Assembly: GCA_002732845.1 (NCBI GenBank)
Contig: NVSZ01000059.1
Location: 3,458 to 11,054 of the forward strand
Direction: 5' to 3'
DNA length: 7,597 bases
From: Rhodospirillaceae bacterium
GTDB taxonomy: Bacteria; Pseudomonadota; Alphaproteobacteria; Rhodospirillales; Magnetovibrionaceae
Within the stretch, counting starts at the first letter, position 1, and each line of letters opens with the position of its first letter. Under the pieces are notes generated by a model, which searched no databases, was not told the DNA's origin, and saw only the letters and a list, made by a program, of their open reading frames with translations. The position numbers and the translations under genes are program-made. Below are positions 1 through 7,200 of the stretch, piece by piece.

Positions 1-956
1 CCCAAAAGATATGCCCCGAGTTCCGCATGGCCAATACCGGTCAGCTTCCGTTCGACTTCGTAAATCGTCGTCTGATTGTGATCACAGGTTTCGGCGGCCT
101 TCAGGAATTCATTGGGTTTTAAGGACATCAGCAACAACGAACCCAGATGGGAAAGCGTCCCGGCACACTGAGCATGGTCAGATATCATCTTATCGCAACG
201 TTCCTCCTCACATAAAGCCTTTGCCACCTCGCCGATGGTGAGGCTGTTTATCGCGAGCCGTTCGAATTTACCCTGAATGGAACGCAAAACGTTGAATTGG
301 TTGAAGATGCCCGAAATCATCAAAACCGAGCGGATGGTATCAAAGCCGAGAATGGACACCGCCTGCATTGGTGTCGTGGCTTGGGTCGGTAAAGAAAAAA
401 ATGCCGAATTCGTGAGGCGCAGAACCTGGGTGCTTAAGGCAATATCTTGGGCGATAATGTTCGCAACCGATTTCACTGATGCGTTCGGAGAATCCAATTC
501 TCGCAACAGATCCATGATGACATTTGGTGGAGAAGGAAGACTGCCTAACCCATTAACCATCTGCAAGATTAGGTCATTTTTAATTAATCGACGCAAGCTG
601 CATCCACTGAAAATCACATTAACCAAGACTTCAGGCGGACAGGGTTTGGCGAGGTAGCGATGTGCCGGGCCAATGGTCTTCAGGGTACTGGCCTCTTCGG
701 AAAAACCGGATAGGATAATGCGGAAGCTATTTGGCAGTTGCTGGCGAACAATTTCCAAAAACTCCGCACCATCCATGCCCGGCATGCGCATGTCGCTTAC
801 AACGACATCAAAAGAAGTTTTTTTTATTTCCTGTAGCGCGTCTTGAGCACTGGTGGCGAACACCATTTCCCATTCTCCACGTTGTTTTCGCAACGCGCGG
901 CGAAGGCCGTTCAAGATGTCTTGTTCATCATCGACGAAGAGAACCTGTAGTTTCAT
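1..956 (-). CDS. REC-HDOD response regulator (3' end outside window)
   Basis: Cytoplasmic two-component response regulator with an HDOD output domain; 318 codons are visible and the C-terminus lies beyond position 1. REC domain, residues 1-120: acidic pair D9-D10 in LFVDDE, phospho-acceptor D55 in VVVSDMRMPGMDG, switch residue S83 in IILSGF, and K104 in the AHRYLAKPC motif typical of HDOD-linked receivers. HDOD domain from about residue 130: LPSPPNVIMDLL, then AQDIALSTQVLRLTNSAFF, ILGFDTIRSVLM, and near the end GIGHAELGAYLLG. The usual HD-like pair in HDOD proteins is replaced by S-H-L around residue 270 (AGTLSHLGSLLL), so metal-dependent phosphohydrolase activity is not expected. HDOD proteins are generally scaffolds in signalling; the target cannot be read from sequence. 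The start ATG (956-954) overlaps the stop of the upstream histidine kinase and is preceded by GGAG (968-965), so the kinase is the likely phosphodonor. The family call is firm. Confidence 0.93.
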   Translation of the reverse strand, partial: MKLQVLFVDDEQDILNGLRRALRKQRGEWEMVFATSAQDALQEIKKTSFDVVVSDMRMPGMDGAEFLEIVRQQLPNSFRIILSGFSEEASTLKTIGPAHRYLAKPCPPEVLVNVIFSGCSLRRLIKNDLILQMVNGLGSLPSPPNVIMDLLRELDSPNASVKSVANIIAQDIALSTQVLRLTNSAFFSLPTQATTPMQAVSILGFDTIRSVLMISGIFNQFNVLRSIQGKFERLAINSLTIGEVAKALCEEERCDKMISDHAQCAGTLSHLGSLLLMSLKPNEFLKAAETCDHNQTTIYEVERKLTGIGHAELGAYLL

Positions 957-968
957 TTCACCATCTCC
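953..968 (-). promoter_or_regulatory. ATGA stop/start overlap with Shine-Dalgarno (translational coupling)
   Basis: On the minus strand the kinase ends in TGA (955-953) inside ATGA, whose ATG (956-954) starts the response regulator. A GGAG Shine-Dalgarno (968-965) sits 8 nt upstream, within the last kinase codons. This is the classic layout for coupled translation and roughly matched kinase and regulator levels. Confidence 0.85.
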
Positions 969-3625
969 GCTCCGTCTTCGCTATTGCTTATGGGCAGACA
1001 AATGACAAAGGTGGTGCCTTGTCCTTCTTCACTCTCAAAGGAAATGTTCCCATGGTGTTTGTTCACGATGATATCGTAACTGATGGACAAACCCTGACCG
1101 GTCCCCTTACCCACCTCTTTGGTGGTGAAAAATTGCTCGAAGATTTTATCATAAATGTCTTTAGGAATGCCGCTTCCGGTATCCTTAATGCAGACTTTTA
1201 CCCAATCATTGTCTTGATAGGTCCTGATGGTGATCCGTCCCATATCGCCCCCGGTGGCATCAATTTTGTCCTGAATGGCATGAGCCGCATTGACGACCAA
1301 ATTGAGGAAGACCTGATTAAGTTCACCGGGCAAGCCAGGCACCATAGGAAGGTCCGCTGCGAAGTCCGTTTCCATATCTGCGGCGTATTTCCATTCATTG
1401 CGCGAGACGGTGATTGTCGTCTCTAGGGACTTGTTGATATCGATGGCGCTTTTTTCCTTGGTGCTGGGATGGGCGAATTCCTTCATGGACAGGACGATTC
1501 TGGAAATTTGTTCGGTGCCGCCAAGCGACTGCGTAATGGCTTGGCCGATTTCGTCTTTGATATAGTCCAAGTCCGCCGTATCAGCGGCTTGCTCCACGGC
1601 CGTGATTTCGGCTTCCAACACCCCCGCCGTACGTGCAGCAACGGCTAACTTTTCGTAGCTCTTGATCACCCCGCTCACATCAGCACAGGCTTCTTCGAGA
1701 AACCGCAGATTGTCACCGATGAACTGCGTTGGCGTGTTGATTTCATGGGCGATACCTCCGGCAAGTTGGCCCACGGCTTCCAGCTTGAGCGCCTGCTGAA
1801 GTTCCTGTTCCATGTTGGCGTGTTCTGTGTCGTCACGAAGGGCCTCTAATTTTTGGCCAATCCGAACCGTGATCTCATCAAGCAGACTGCGTTCCTCCCG
1901 TGTGAACGGGCCTTGGAATTCTTTGGGTTTCTCCTCTAAATAGACGATTTCGATCAAGCCGCTGATTTCTTTATGGATCCTGATTTCACAGGTCATCCGC
2001 CAGGGCGTTTCTTGAAAATTATCGGTGGCGTAGGTTTGATCGCCATAGGAAATCCGCATCGCCGCAATGTCCGGGTATTGCCAGGCTTGGACAACCATCT
2101 CGGCAATATGGGGAAGCGATTTTTCAAAGGTCAACTCTCGGGCCACAAGAAGTTCCGACAATTGGAAAAGACAGTTAATTTCCTTGATGTGTTCCTGGAT
2201 GCTGTGTTCCAACATTTTGTGATTGGTGATGTCAGACCAAGAGCCAATGATCTCCTTTGGCTTAGATTCGTCGTCAAATATCAACTTCATATCGTCGCGC
2301 ACCCACATATACGATCCGTCGGGTTTGCGAAAACGGTAATCGTGGGTACATTTTTCATGGACAAACAAGTTGCTGCGTTCATCAAATATACGGTCCACAT
2401 CATCAGGATGAATGTGATCGGCCCAAAAAGCAGGGGCTGATAGAAAGTCTTCCGGGTCTAACCCCATCAAGTCCTTCACGTTTGGGCTGATGTACGTGGC
2501 GGCGTAATCCCCACCTGCTGCAGCGGTGTACGTAACGGCAGGGCTGGAGGCAATAATGTTAGACAGTTTTTTTTCATTTTGACGTATTATTTTGTCCTTT
2601 TCCAACATGTCCAGTTGACTTTTTTCGATGCGAGACTGGACCCGACCGAGAAACGGATAAAGCCAGATTAAGTACAAAGCCGCGATAGAGATGCAAGAGG
2701 CTATTGCGGTCAGAACTTTTAGGTGTGACGACGCCACGATGTCGGAGATGTCGTTGATGACGACCAGGTCGCCGACTTCCCGGTTTACGGCATCCATGAT
2801 CGGGACGAAGGAGATGTTGAACACCTCCCCATCCTTATCGATTCTGGTATGTTCCGTGTGTCCCAAGTCGATGGCCTCATCCACTAGGGAGCTCAAATCA
2901 GGCCCCACCCACGAGCTTTCGTAGATCACCACGGCGCTTTTATAACGATCCCAATCCGCCCGACGGTCGAGAGACTTCATGCCGCGTTCCCAAGATTTCC
3001 GGTCCACGCCTACCTTGTGCAAGATTATGGATGACTTGGCGTTCGTGTTATCGGTTATATGTGGCAAGAGGTGCTCGATCTCCATCCCCAGTTCCACATA
3101 GCCGAGCAGTTCGGCCTGCTCGAAAATTGGTTTCACATAGCGCTGGGTGAACGTTCCAAACGAGCCGATTTCTAGACCAAAGAAAGAGTCGCGGATCTTC
3201 TCCGCCTCAAGAATCGTCACGTGGTTGACGGTGTCGCCATGCCGTTTCGGTTGGTGGACACGCAGAAAATTGACCCTGTCAGGACCCAAAAAAGAGAGGT
3301 GGGTGATCTTGTGCTCGGCCTTCAAATCGTCAAACAAAGGTTTCGTCAAGGCCAACAAGCTCGCGCGATCCCTGCGCAAAAACGCATTGACGATGTCCTC
3401 GCGTTCGCCGATCTGGTCCAGCTTAAAATGCATCGTCATGAGACCCCGACTCAACGACATTTTGAAGTTGTGGTTAATTTTTTCGGAAAGGTCGGTTTGA
3501 GCATGCTGGCGCGCTTCGTTTTCCGACATTAAGATCCAACCGGAAAATACCACCATGACCAGCACAAGCGCCATCGTCAATGGCGTGAGAACTTTTTGTC
3601 TGAGTAGGTTTTGTTCAAACGTCAT
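953..3625 (-). CDS. Membrane sensor histidine kinase: dCache, PAS, GAF-like, HisKA, HATPase
   Basis: Hybrid-free sensor histidine kinase of 890 residues. Visible order: membrane segment 1 at residues 12-34; periplasmic region 35-300 resembling a double Cache domain (dCache_3 type), with the motif FLGPDRVNFLRVHQP near 112-126; membrane segment 2 at about 304-326; a short coiled coil 330-356; a PAS_3-like domain 354-468 (HIHPDD, RFRKPDGSYMWVRDD); a GAF-like module 480-598 (AWQYPDI, ETPWRM); DHp helices from about 605 with phospho-acceptor H627 in GGIAHEINTPTQFIGDN; and HATPase 765-880 with N box N775/N779, G1 DTGSGIP at 815, and G2 GKGTGQGL at 838-845. All catalytic boxes are intact. The ligand is unknown; Cache domains usually bind small organic molecules. 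It should autophosphorylate on H627 and pass the phosphate to D55 of the overlapping REC-HDOD gene. The ATG at 3625 is preceded by AAGGGA (3638-3633) at 7-nt spacing, which supports this start. Confidence 0.95.
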   Translation of the reverse strand: MTFEQNLLRQKVLTPLTMALVLVMVVFSGWILMSENEARQHAQTDLSEKINHNFKMSLSRGLMTMHFKLDQIGEREDIVNAFLRRDRASLLALTKPLFDDLKAEHKITHLSFLGPDRVNFLRVHQPKRHGDTVNHVTILEAEKIRDSFFGLEIGSFGTFTQRYVKPIFEQAELLGYVELGMEIEHLLPHITDNTNAKSSIILHKVGVDRKSWERGMKSLDRRADWDRYKSAVVIYESSWVGPDLSSLVDEAIDLGHTEHTRIDKDGEVFNISFVPIMDAVNREVGDLVVINDISDIVASSHLKVLTAIASCISIAALYLIWLYPFLGRVQSRIEKSQLDMLEKDKIIRQNEKKLSNIIASSPAVTYTAAAGGDYAATYISPNVKDLMGLDPEDFLSAPAFWADHIHPDDVDRIFDERSNLFVHEKCTHDYRFRKPDGSYMWVRDDMKLIFDDESKPKEIIGSWSDITNHKMLEHSIQEHIKEINCLFQLSELLVARELTFEKSLPHIAEMVVQAWQYPDIAAMRISYGDQTYATDNFQETPWRMTCEIRIHKEISGLIEIVYLEEKPKEFQGPFTREERSLLDEITVRIGQKLEALRDDTEHANMEQELQQALKLEAVGQLAGGIAHEINTPTQFIGDNLRFLEEACADVSGVIKSYEKLAVAARTAGVLEAEITAVEQAADTADLDYIKDEIGQAITQSLGGTEQISRIVLSMKEFAHPSTKEKSAIDINKSLETTITVSRNEWKYAADMETDFAADLPMVPGLPGELNQVFLNLVVNAAHAIQDKIDATGGDMGRITIRTYQDNDWVKVCIKDTGSGIPKDIYDKIFEQFFTTKEVGKGTGQGLSISYDIIVNKHHGNISFESEEGQGTTFVICLPISNSEDGAEMVK

Positions 3626-3632
3626 AACGACA

Positions 3633-3638
3633 TCCCTT
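3633..3638 (-). promoter_or_regulatory. Shine-Dalgarno of the histidine kinase
   Basis: AAGGGA on the minus strand lies 7 nt before the ATG at 3625. It fixes the kinase start just ahead of the first membrane segment. No convincing -35/-10 pair was found upstream; the best candidate (TTGCTG near 3737, TTTACA near 3714, 17-nt spacer) matches only about half of the consensus. Confidence 0.6.
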
Positions 3639-3725
3639 ATCGCTGTAACAAGAGGATCAACGTATGTTTTTCTTCATGCCTTTTTTTGGTCTGTTTTTTG
3701 GGTTGTGAGTGTAAAAATCATCACA

Positions 3726-3926
3726 TTAATTACAGCAACGAGCCGGGCATTCTGATATACTAATAAGATTATAGCTTAATGGTTTTTGTCTCCATAGGTC
3801 AAGCAGACTATCTCGATAGATATGATCGTCAAAGTGGACTTGATTGCACAGGAAGATTTTAGTCGCCATAACGTCTTCCGCATTGGCGGCTGAGTTTGCG
3901 GACAGTGTATTGTTTAGATTCTTCAT
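3726..3926 (-). CDS. Possible small protein, 66 aa, unrecognised
   Basis: Open frame of 66 codons starting ATG at 3926, with GGAG (3937-3934) 7 nt upstream and a TAA stop at 3728-3726. The product starts MKNLNNTLSANSAANAED and contains ATKIFLCNQVHFDDHIYRDS; it ends with three cysteines in the last six residues (CPARCCN). There is no membrane segment or signal peptide and no family I recognise. It lies about 100 bases upstream of the kinase on the same strand and could be the first gene of that operon. Against it, a strong terminator sits only about 15 bases before its Shine-Dalgarno, so transcription would need readthrough or a promoter squeezed between them. The good ribosome binding site is the main support. 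It may equally be a chance frame. Confidence 0.3.
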   Translation of the reverse strand: MKNLNNTLSANSAANAEDVMATKIFLCNQVHFDDHIYRDSLLDLWRQKPLSYNLISISECPARCCN

Positions 3927-3951
3927 TTGAGATCTCCGAATGAAGGCACGC

Positions 3952-3983
3952 AAAAAAAGCCCAACTCGGGGAGAGCTGGGCTT
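3952..3983 (-). terminator. Rho-independent terminator, minus strand
   Basis: Read on the minus strand: stem AAGCCCA (3983-3977) pairs with TGGGCTT (3963-3957), one mismatch follows, then an inner 3-bp CTC/GAG stem and a 5-nt loop, and the distal arm runs straight into seven T (3958-3952). On the plus strand the hairpin is not followed by T, so it acts leftward only. The gene it ends is not evident. Confidence 0.85.
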
Positions 3984-4052
3984 GATGTAAGGGCGGCTGA
4001 ATAAACGTAACGATGAAACTCCGAGGGACAAAAAGTTCACCGCAAATCATGT
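3952..4052 (-). ncRNA. Candidate short leftward transcript ending at the terminator
   Basis: A strong minus-strand terminator needs a transcript, but no convincing minus-strand gene ends just before it. A -10-like TATAAA lies near 4061-4066 on the minus strand, with a poor -35 (GTTTCA, 16-nt spacer). Together they would give an RNA of about 100 nt ending in the hairpin and U-tract, which is the form of a small regulatory RNA or a terminated leader (attenuator) upstream of the kinase operon. The 5' end is a guess and the promoter is weak. Confidence 0.22.
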
Positions 4053-4179
4053 CTTCTCAATTTATAAGAAAAGGCAACGCCGTGAAACGCGTATCATGGC
4101 ACCACCACCACGACCTGTGCTCATAAGCTTCGAGATTGATGACGTGCATATTGCAAACATCGAACACGGCTATGTTGCG

Positions 4180-4249
4180 TCCGCTATCAGGTGGTCGGCG
4201 GAAGTTATTTTATGACTGAGTTTACTTCTGCTTTTGACCCACTGCGGAC
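4180..4249. repeat. Pair of similar short inverted repeats
   Basis: Two hairpin-forming segments follow one another: TCCGC (4180-4184) with GCGGA (4198-4202), and TCTGC (4227-4231) with GCGGA (4244-4248). In addition, GTCCGC (4179-4184) pairs with GCGGAC (4244-4249) across the whole element. The right half, CTGCTTTTGACCCACTGCGG, resembles, from memory only, short palindromic repeats found many times between genes in several proteobacteria. If that is right, this is intergenic repeat DNA, which argues against coding sequence reaching this far upstream of the sensor gene. Confidence 0.4.
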
Positions 4250-4252
4250 ATC

Positions 4253-7200
4253 ATGGTTGCTAGCAATTCCTATGGTGAGCTGATACAGTATTTAAACCAG
4301 CTTGGATTGCATTGCTCTTGGGCATTTGCTGTCGGGGAGGTAGATATCATTTTTCGTTCCACCATTCTTACCTTTACCCTCGCTTTTTTGGCGACTTGGC
4401 TTGCTTCTCCAGTTGCTCCACTGGCAGAAAATGCTGTGGATATCAGCCTCACGGAGGCTGAAAGGGTCTGGCTAGACGAACACAAGACAATCCGTGTCGG
4501 CGTCGACCCCGCTTATCCGCCGTTCGAGTTCATCGACAACAATGGTGAATATCGCGGTATGGCGGCGGATTATATCGACCTGATCAAAATCCAGCTCGGC
4601 ATAGAGATGGAGGTAGTTCCGGGTCTAACTTGGCCGCAGGTGGACGAGAAGTTGCGAAAAGGAGAGATCGATGTTTCCCCCGCCTTGACGGACACACCGA
4701 CCCGACGTGGCTACCTAAACTTCACGCAACCGTATATTTCCTTCCCAACCGCCATTGTGACGCGAACGGATCGAACGCCAGCCGAAAGCCTTGAGAGTTT
4801 CGCGGGGAAGAAACTTGCCCTGGTCAAAGGCTATTACTATGTTGACCAGATCGTCAGGGACTATCCCGAAATCGAGCCCCTATTTGTCGAAACTCCTCTC
4901 GAAGCCATCAAGGCCGTATCGTTCGGAAAAGCGGACGGCCTGATCGAAAACCTTGCCACGGTCTCGCACCTCATCGCTGAGCATAACATTCCTAACCTAC
5001 GTTTGGATGCCGAAGCCGATATACAGAGCAAGGGCCTTGCCATCGGTGTGCGGCTGGATTGGCCGATATTCGCCGATATTTTGAATAAAGCTCTGAAAAA
5101 CATCACCCAAAATGAGCATCGGGCCATCCGCGACAAGTGGATCACCATTGCTACAAAGGATCAATCCTCTGTGCCGAAAGTGGCTTTGACTGAACAGGAG
5201 AAAGTCTGGCTCAAGAAGCATCCCAATATTGTCCTGGGAGGTGGCGTGTTTCCACCGCTGGACGGCGTTGATGCTCAAGGCAACGTCGAGGGCATCGGGC
5301 CCGACTACGCCACTCTGCTCGGTGAGATGCTCGGGATCAAATTCGAATTTGTCTCAGGCAATTGGGCAAAAATGCAAGAGCGCGCCAAGATCCGGGAAGT
5401 CGATGGCCTTCGCCTGTTGGCGAAAAATCCGGAACGGGAGGCCTACCTTGCATTCACAGAACCCTATATGAACTTTACCAATGCTATATTCACCCGTAAG
5501 GACAGCCCTACATACAAATCACTTGCCGACCTCAAGGGAAAGACTGTTTCCACCCTGAACAACTCTCAGGCGCATAAATGGCTCAAAACAAACCACCCAG
5601 ATATCATATTGGCTCCACAATCGAGTCTCGTAGAAGCCCTTGATACAATGCTCACTGGCAAGGCGGATGCCCAGGTCGGGGCTACTGTGGCAATCAGCTA
5701 CATCGCCCAGAACAACCTGATGACCAATTTCAGGATGAATGCCACGATCCCTGAAATGACCCGTGGGTTCCATATCGGAATTCGTAAGGACTGGCCGGAA
5801 CTCACGGCCATGCTCGACAGGGCGATCAGCCAAATTCCTCGCGAAACACACTTTGAAATCAAACGCAAATGGGCACCGCTTGCGGCGAAAGAAGAGAAAC
5901 TCCGCGTCAAAGTCAAGTTGACTGAGTTGGAACAATCCTGGCTCGATGAGCACCAGACTATCCGCCTCGGTGTCGACCCCTCTTATCCGCCATTTGAATT
6001 CATTGGCGACGGTGGCGACTATCAGGGCATGTCTTCCGACTACATCACCCTGATTGCTGAGCGTCTTGGTGTTACCATGGTGGTAACTCCTAGCTTGTCC
6101 TGGTCCCAGGTGCTCGAAGGGGCAAAAAGCAAGCAAATCGATCTATTGCCTGCGGCGGCAAATACGGAAGAACGCCAAGCATACCTTCAGTTCACAAAAC
6201 CCTACATCGCTCTGCCGATTATCATTATGACCCGTAAGGACCATTCCTCCGTTTCCGGCCTCGAAGACTTCGCGGGGAAGACCCTGACAATGGTAAAGGA
6301 TTATTACTATGTTGAGGAAATTTTGCGAAACTATCCCGACATCAAGGTTCATTCCGTTGATACACCCGAGGAAGGTTTAGAGGCCGTTTCGGTCGGCAAG
6401 ACGGATGGTATGGTCATCAATCTGGGTGTTGGGACCTACCTGACCCAGAAGAATAATCTGCTCAATCTGCGGGTGGCGGCGGATGCCGGTTTGAAGATCG
6501 GCAACCTCAGCATGGGCGTTCGCAAGGATTGGCCACAACTGGTTCCCATCCTGAACAAGGCTCTTGACAGCATCACTCAGGAAGACCTCCAGAAAATCCG
6601 CAACAAGTGGATTTCCGTTGATAGCGAAGCCGCATTACAAGTGAAGGTGAAACTCAGCGACGAAGAACGGGACTGGCTTGATGCACATTCCCCGTTTCGT
6701 CTCGGTACCGACCCCGACTGGTCGCCCATTGATTTCATCGGTAAAGACGGAAGCTACCAGGGAATAACCTCGGACTATATAAGGCTTTTGGGGGAACGCC
6801 TGGATGTAAAAATCGAACTTATTGGCAAGAGTTCCTGGACCGATAGTATCGATAAAATGAAGGCCAATGAAATCGATATCTTGTCATCCGTTGCGACGAC
6901 CCCAGAACGACAGGAATTTATCAACTTCACTCAGCCATTCATCAAGTTTCCTGTCATTATCATGACCCGTGATGACGCTCCGTTTATTGGCGATATCGAG
7001 GATCTTTCTGGGCGAACTATCGCAGTCGTCAAAGAGGACCTCGCCCATATTAAACTGCGTGATAACCATCCCGAGATCGACCTTCTGATCGTCGATAGCA
7101 CGAGAGATGGGCTGGCAACGGTGTCCTCCGGTAAGGTCTTTGCCTTCGTTGGCAACTTGGTGACGTTGTCTTTCGCCATGAAGAAGGAAGGGATCACTAA

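Larger units (their letters stand above)
3626..4252. other. Divergent intergenic region, about 630 bp
   Basis: Long spacer between the leftward kinase operon and the rightward SBP sensor gene. The side next to the kinase (3660-3720) is AT-rich with runs of T on the plus strand at 3667-3671, 3681-3687 and 3694-3699, which are A-tracts upstream of the kinase. A possible small minus-strand gene occupies 3726-3926, a strong minus-strand terminator lies at 3952-3983, and a pair of short inverted repeats lies at 4180-4249. The stretch 3990-4180 holds no gene I recognise on either strand. It must contain the 5' part of whatever leftward transcript the terminator serves. Confidence 0.7.

Noticed and set aside
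277..657. 126-codon plus-strand frame
   Set aside because: Shadow of the HDOD coding region on the other strand.
731..1426. 231-codon plus-strand frame
   Set aside because: Opposite strand of the kinase HATPase region and the 5' end of the regulator, both of which have clear conserved motifs; the plus-strand product has none.
1973..2440. 155-codon plus-strand frame
   Set aside because: Lies opposite the PAS and GAF-like parts of the kinase; no recognisable domain.
3940..3990. 16-residue plus-strand frame across the terminator hairpin
   Set aside because: Its composition simply reflects the hairpin and A-run; no clear ribosome site.
3859..4050. 63-codon minus-strand frame as an independent gene
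   Set aside because: Runs through the terminator hairpin, has a poor ribosome site and no family resemblance; kept only as part of the attenuator idea.
4097..4112. Run of CAC codons resembling a polyhistidine tag
   Set aside because: Only four histidine codons in a short stopped frame; no vector sequence around it.
5519..6136. 205-codon minus-strand frame
   Set aside because: Lies opposite SBP units 2 and 3; the plus-strand frame has conserved family motifs throughout.
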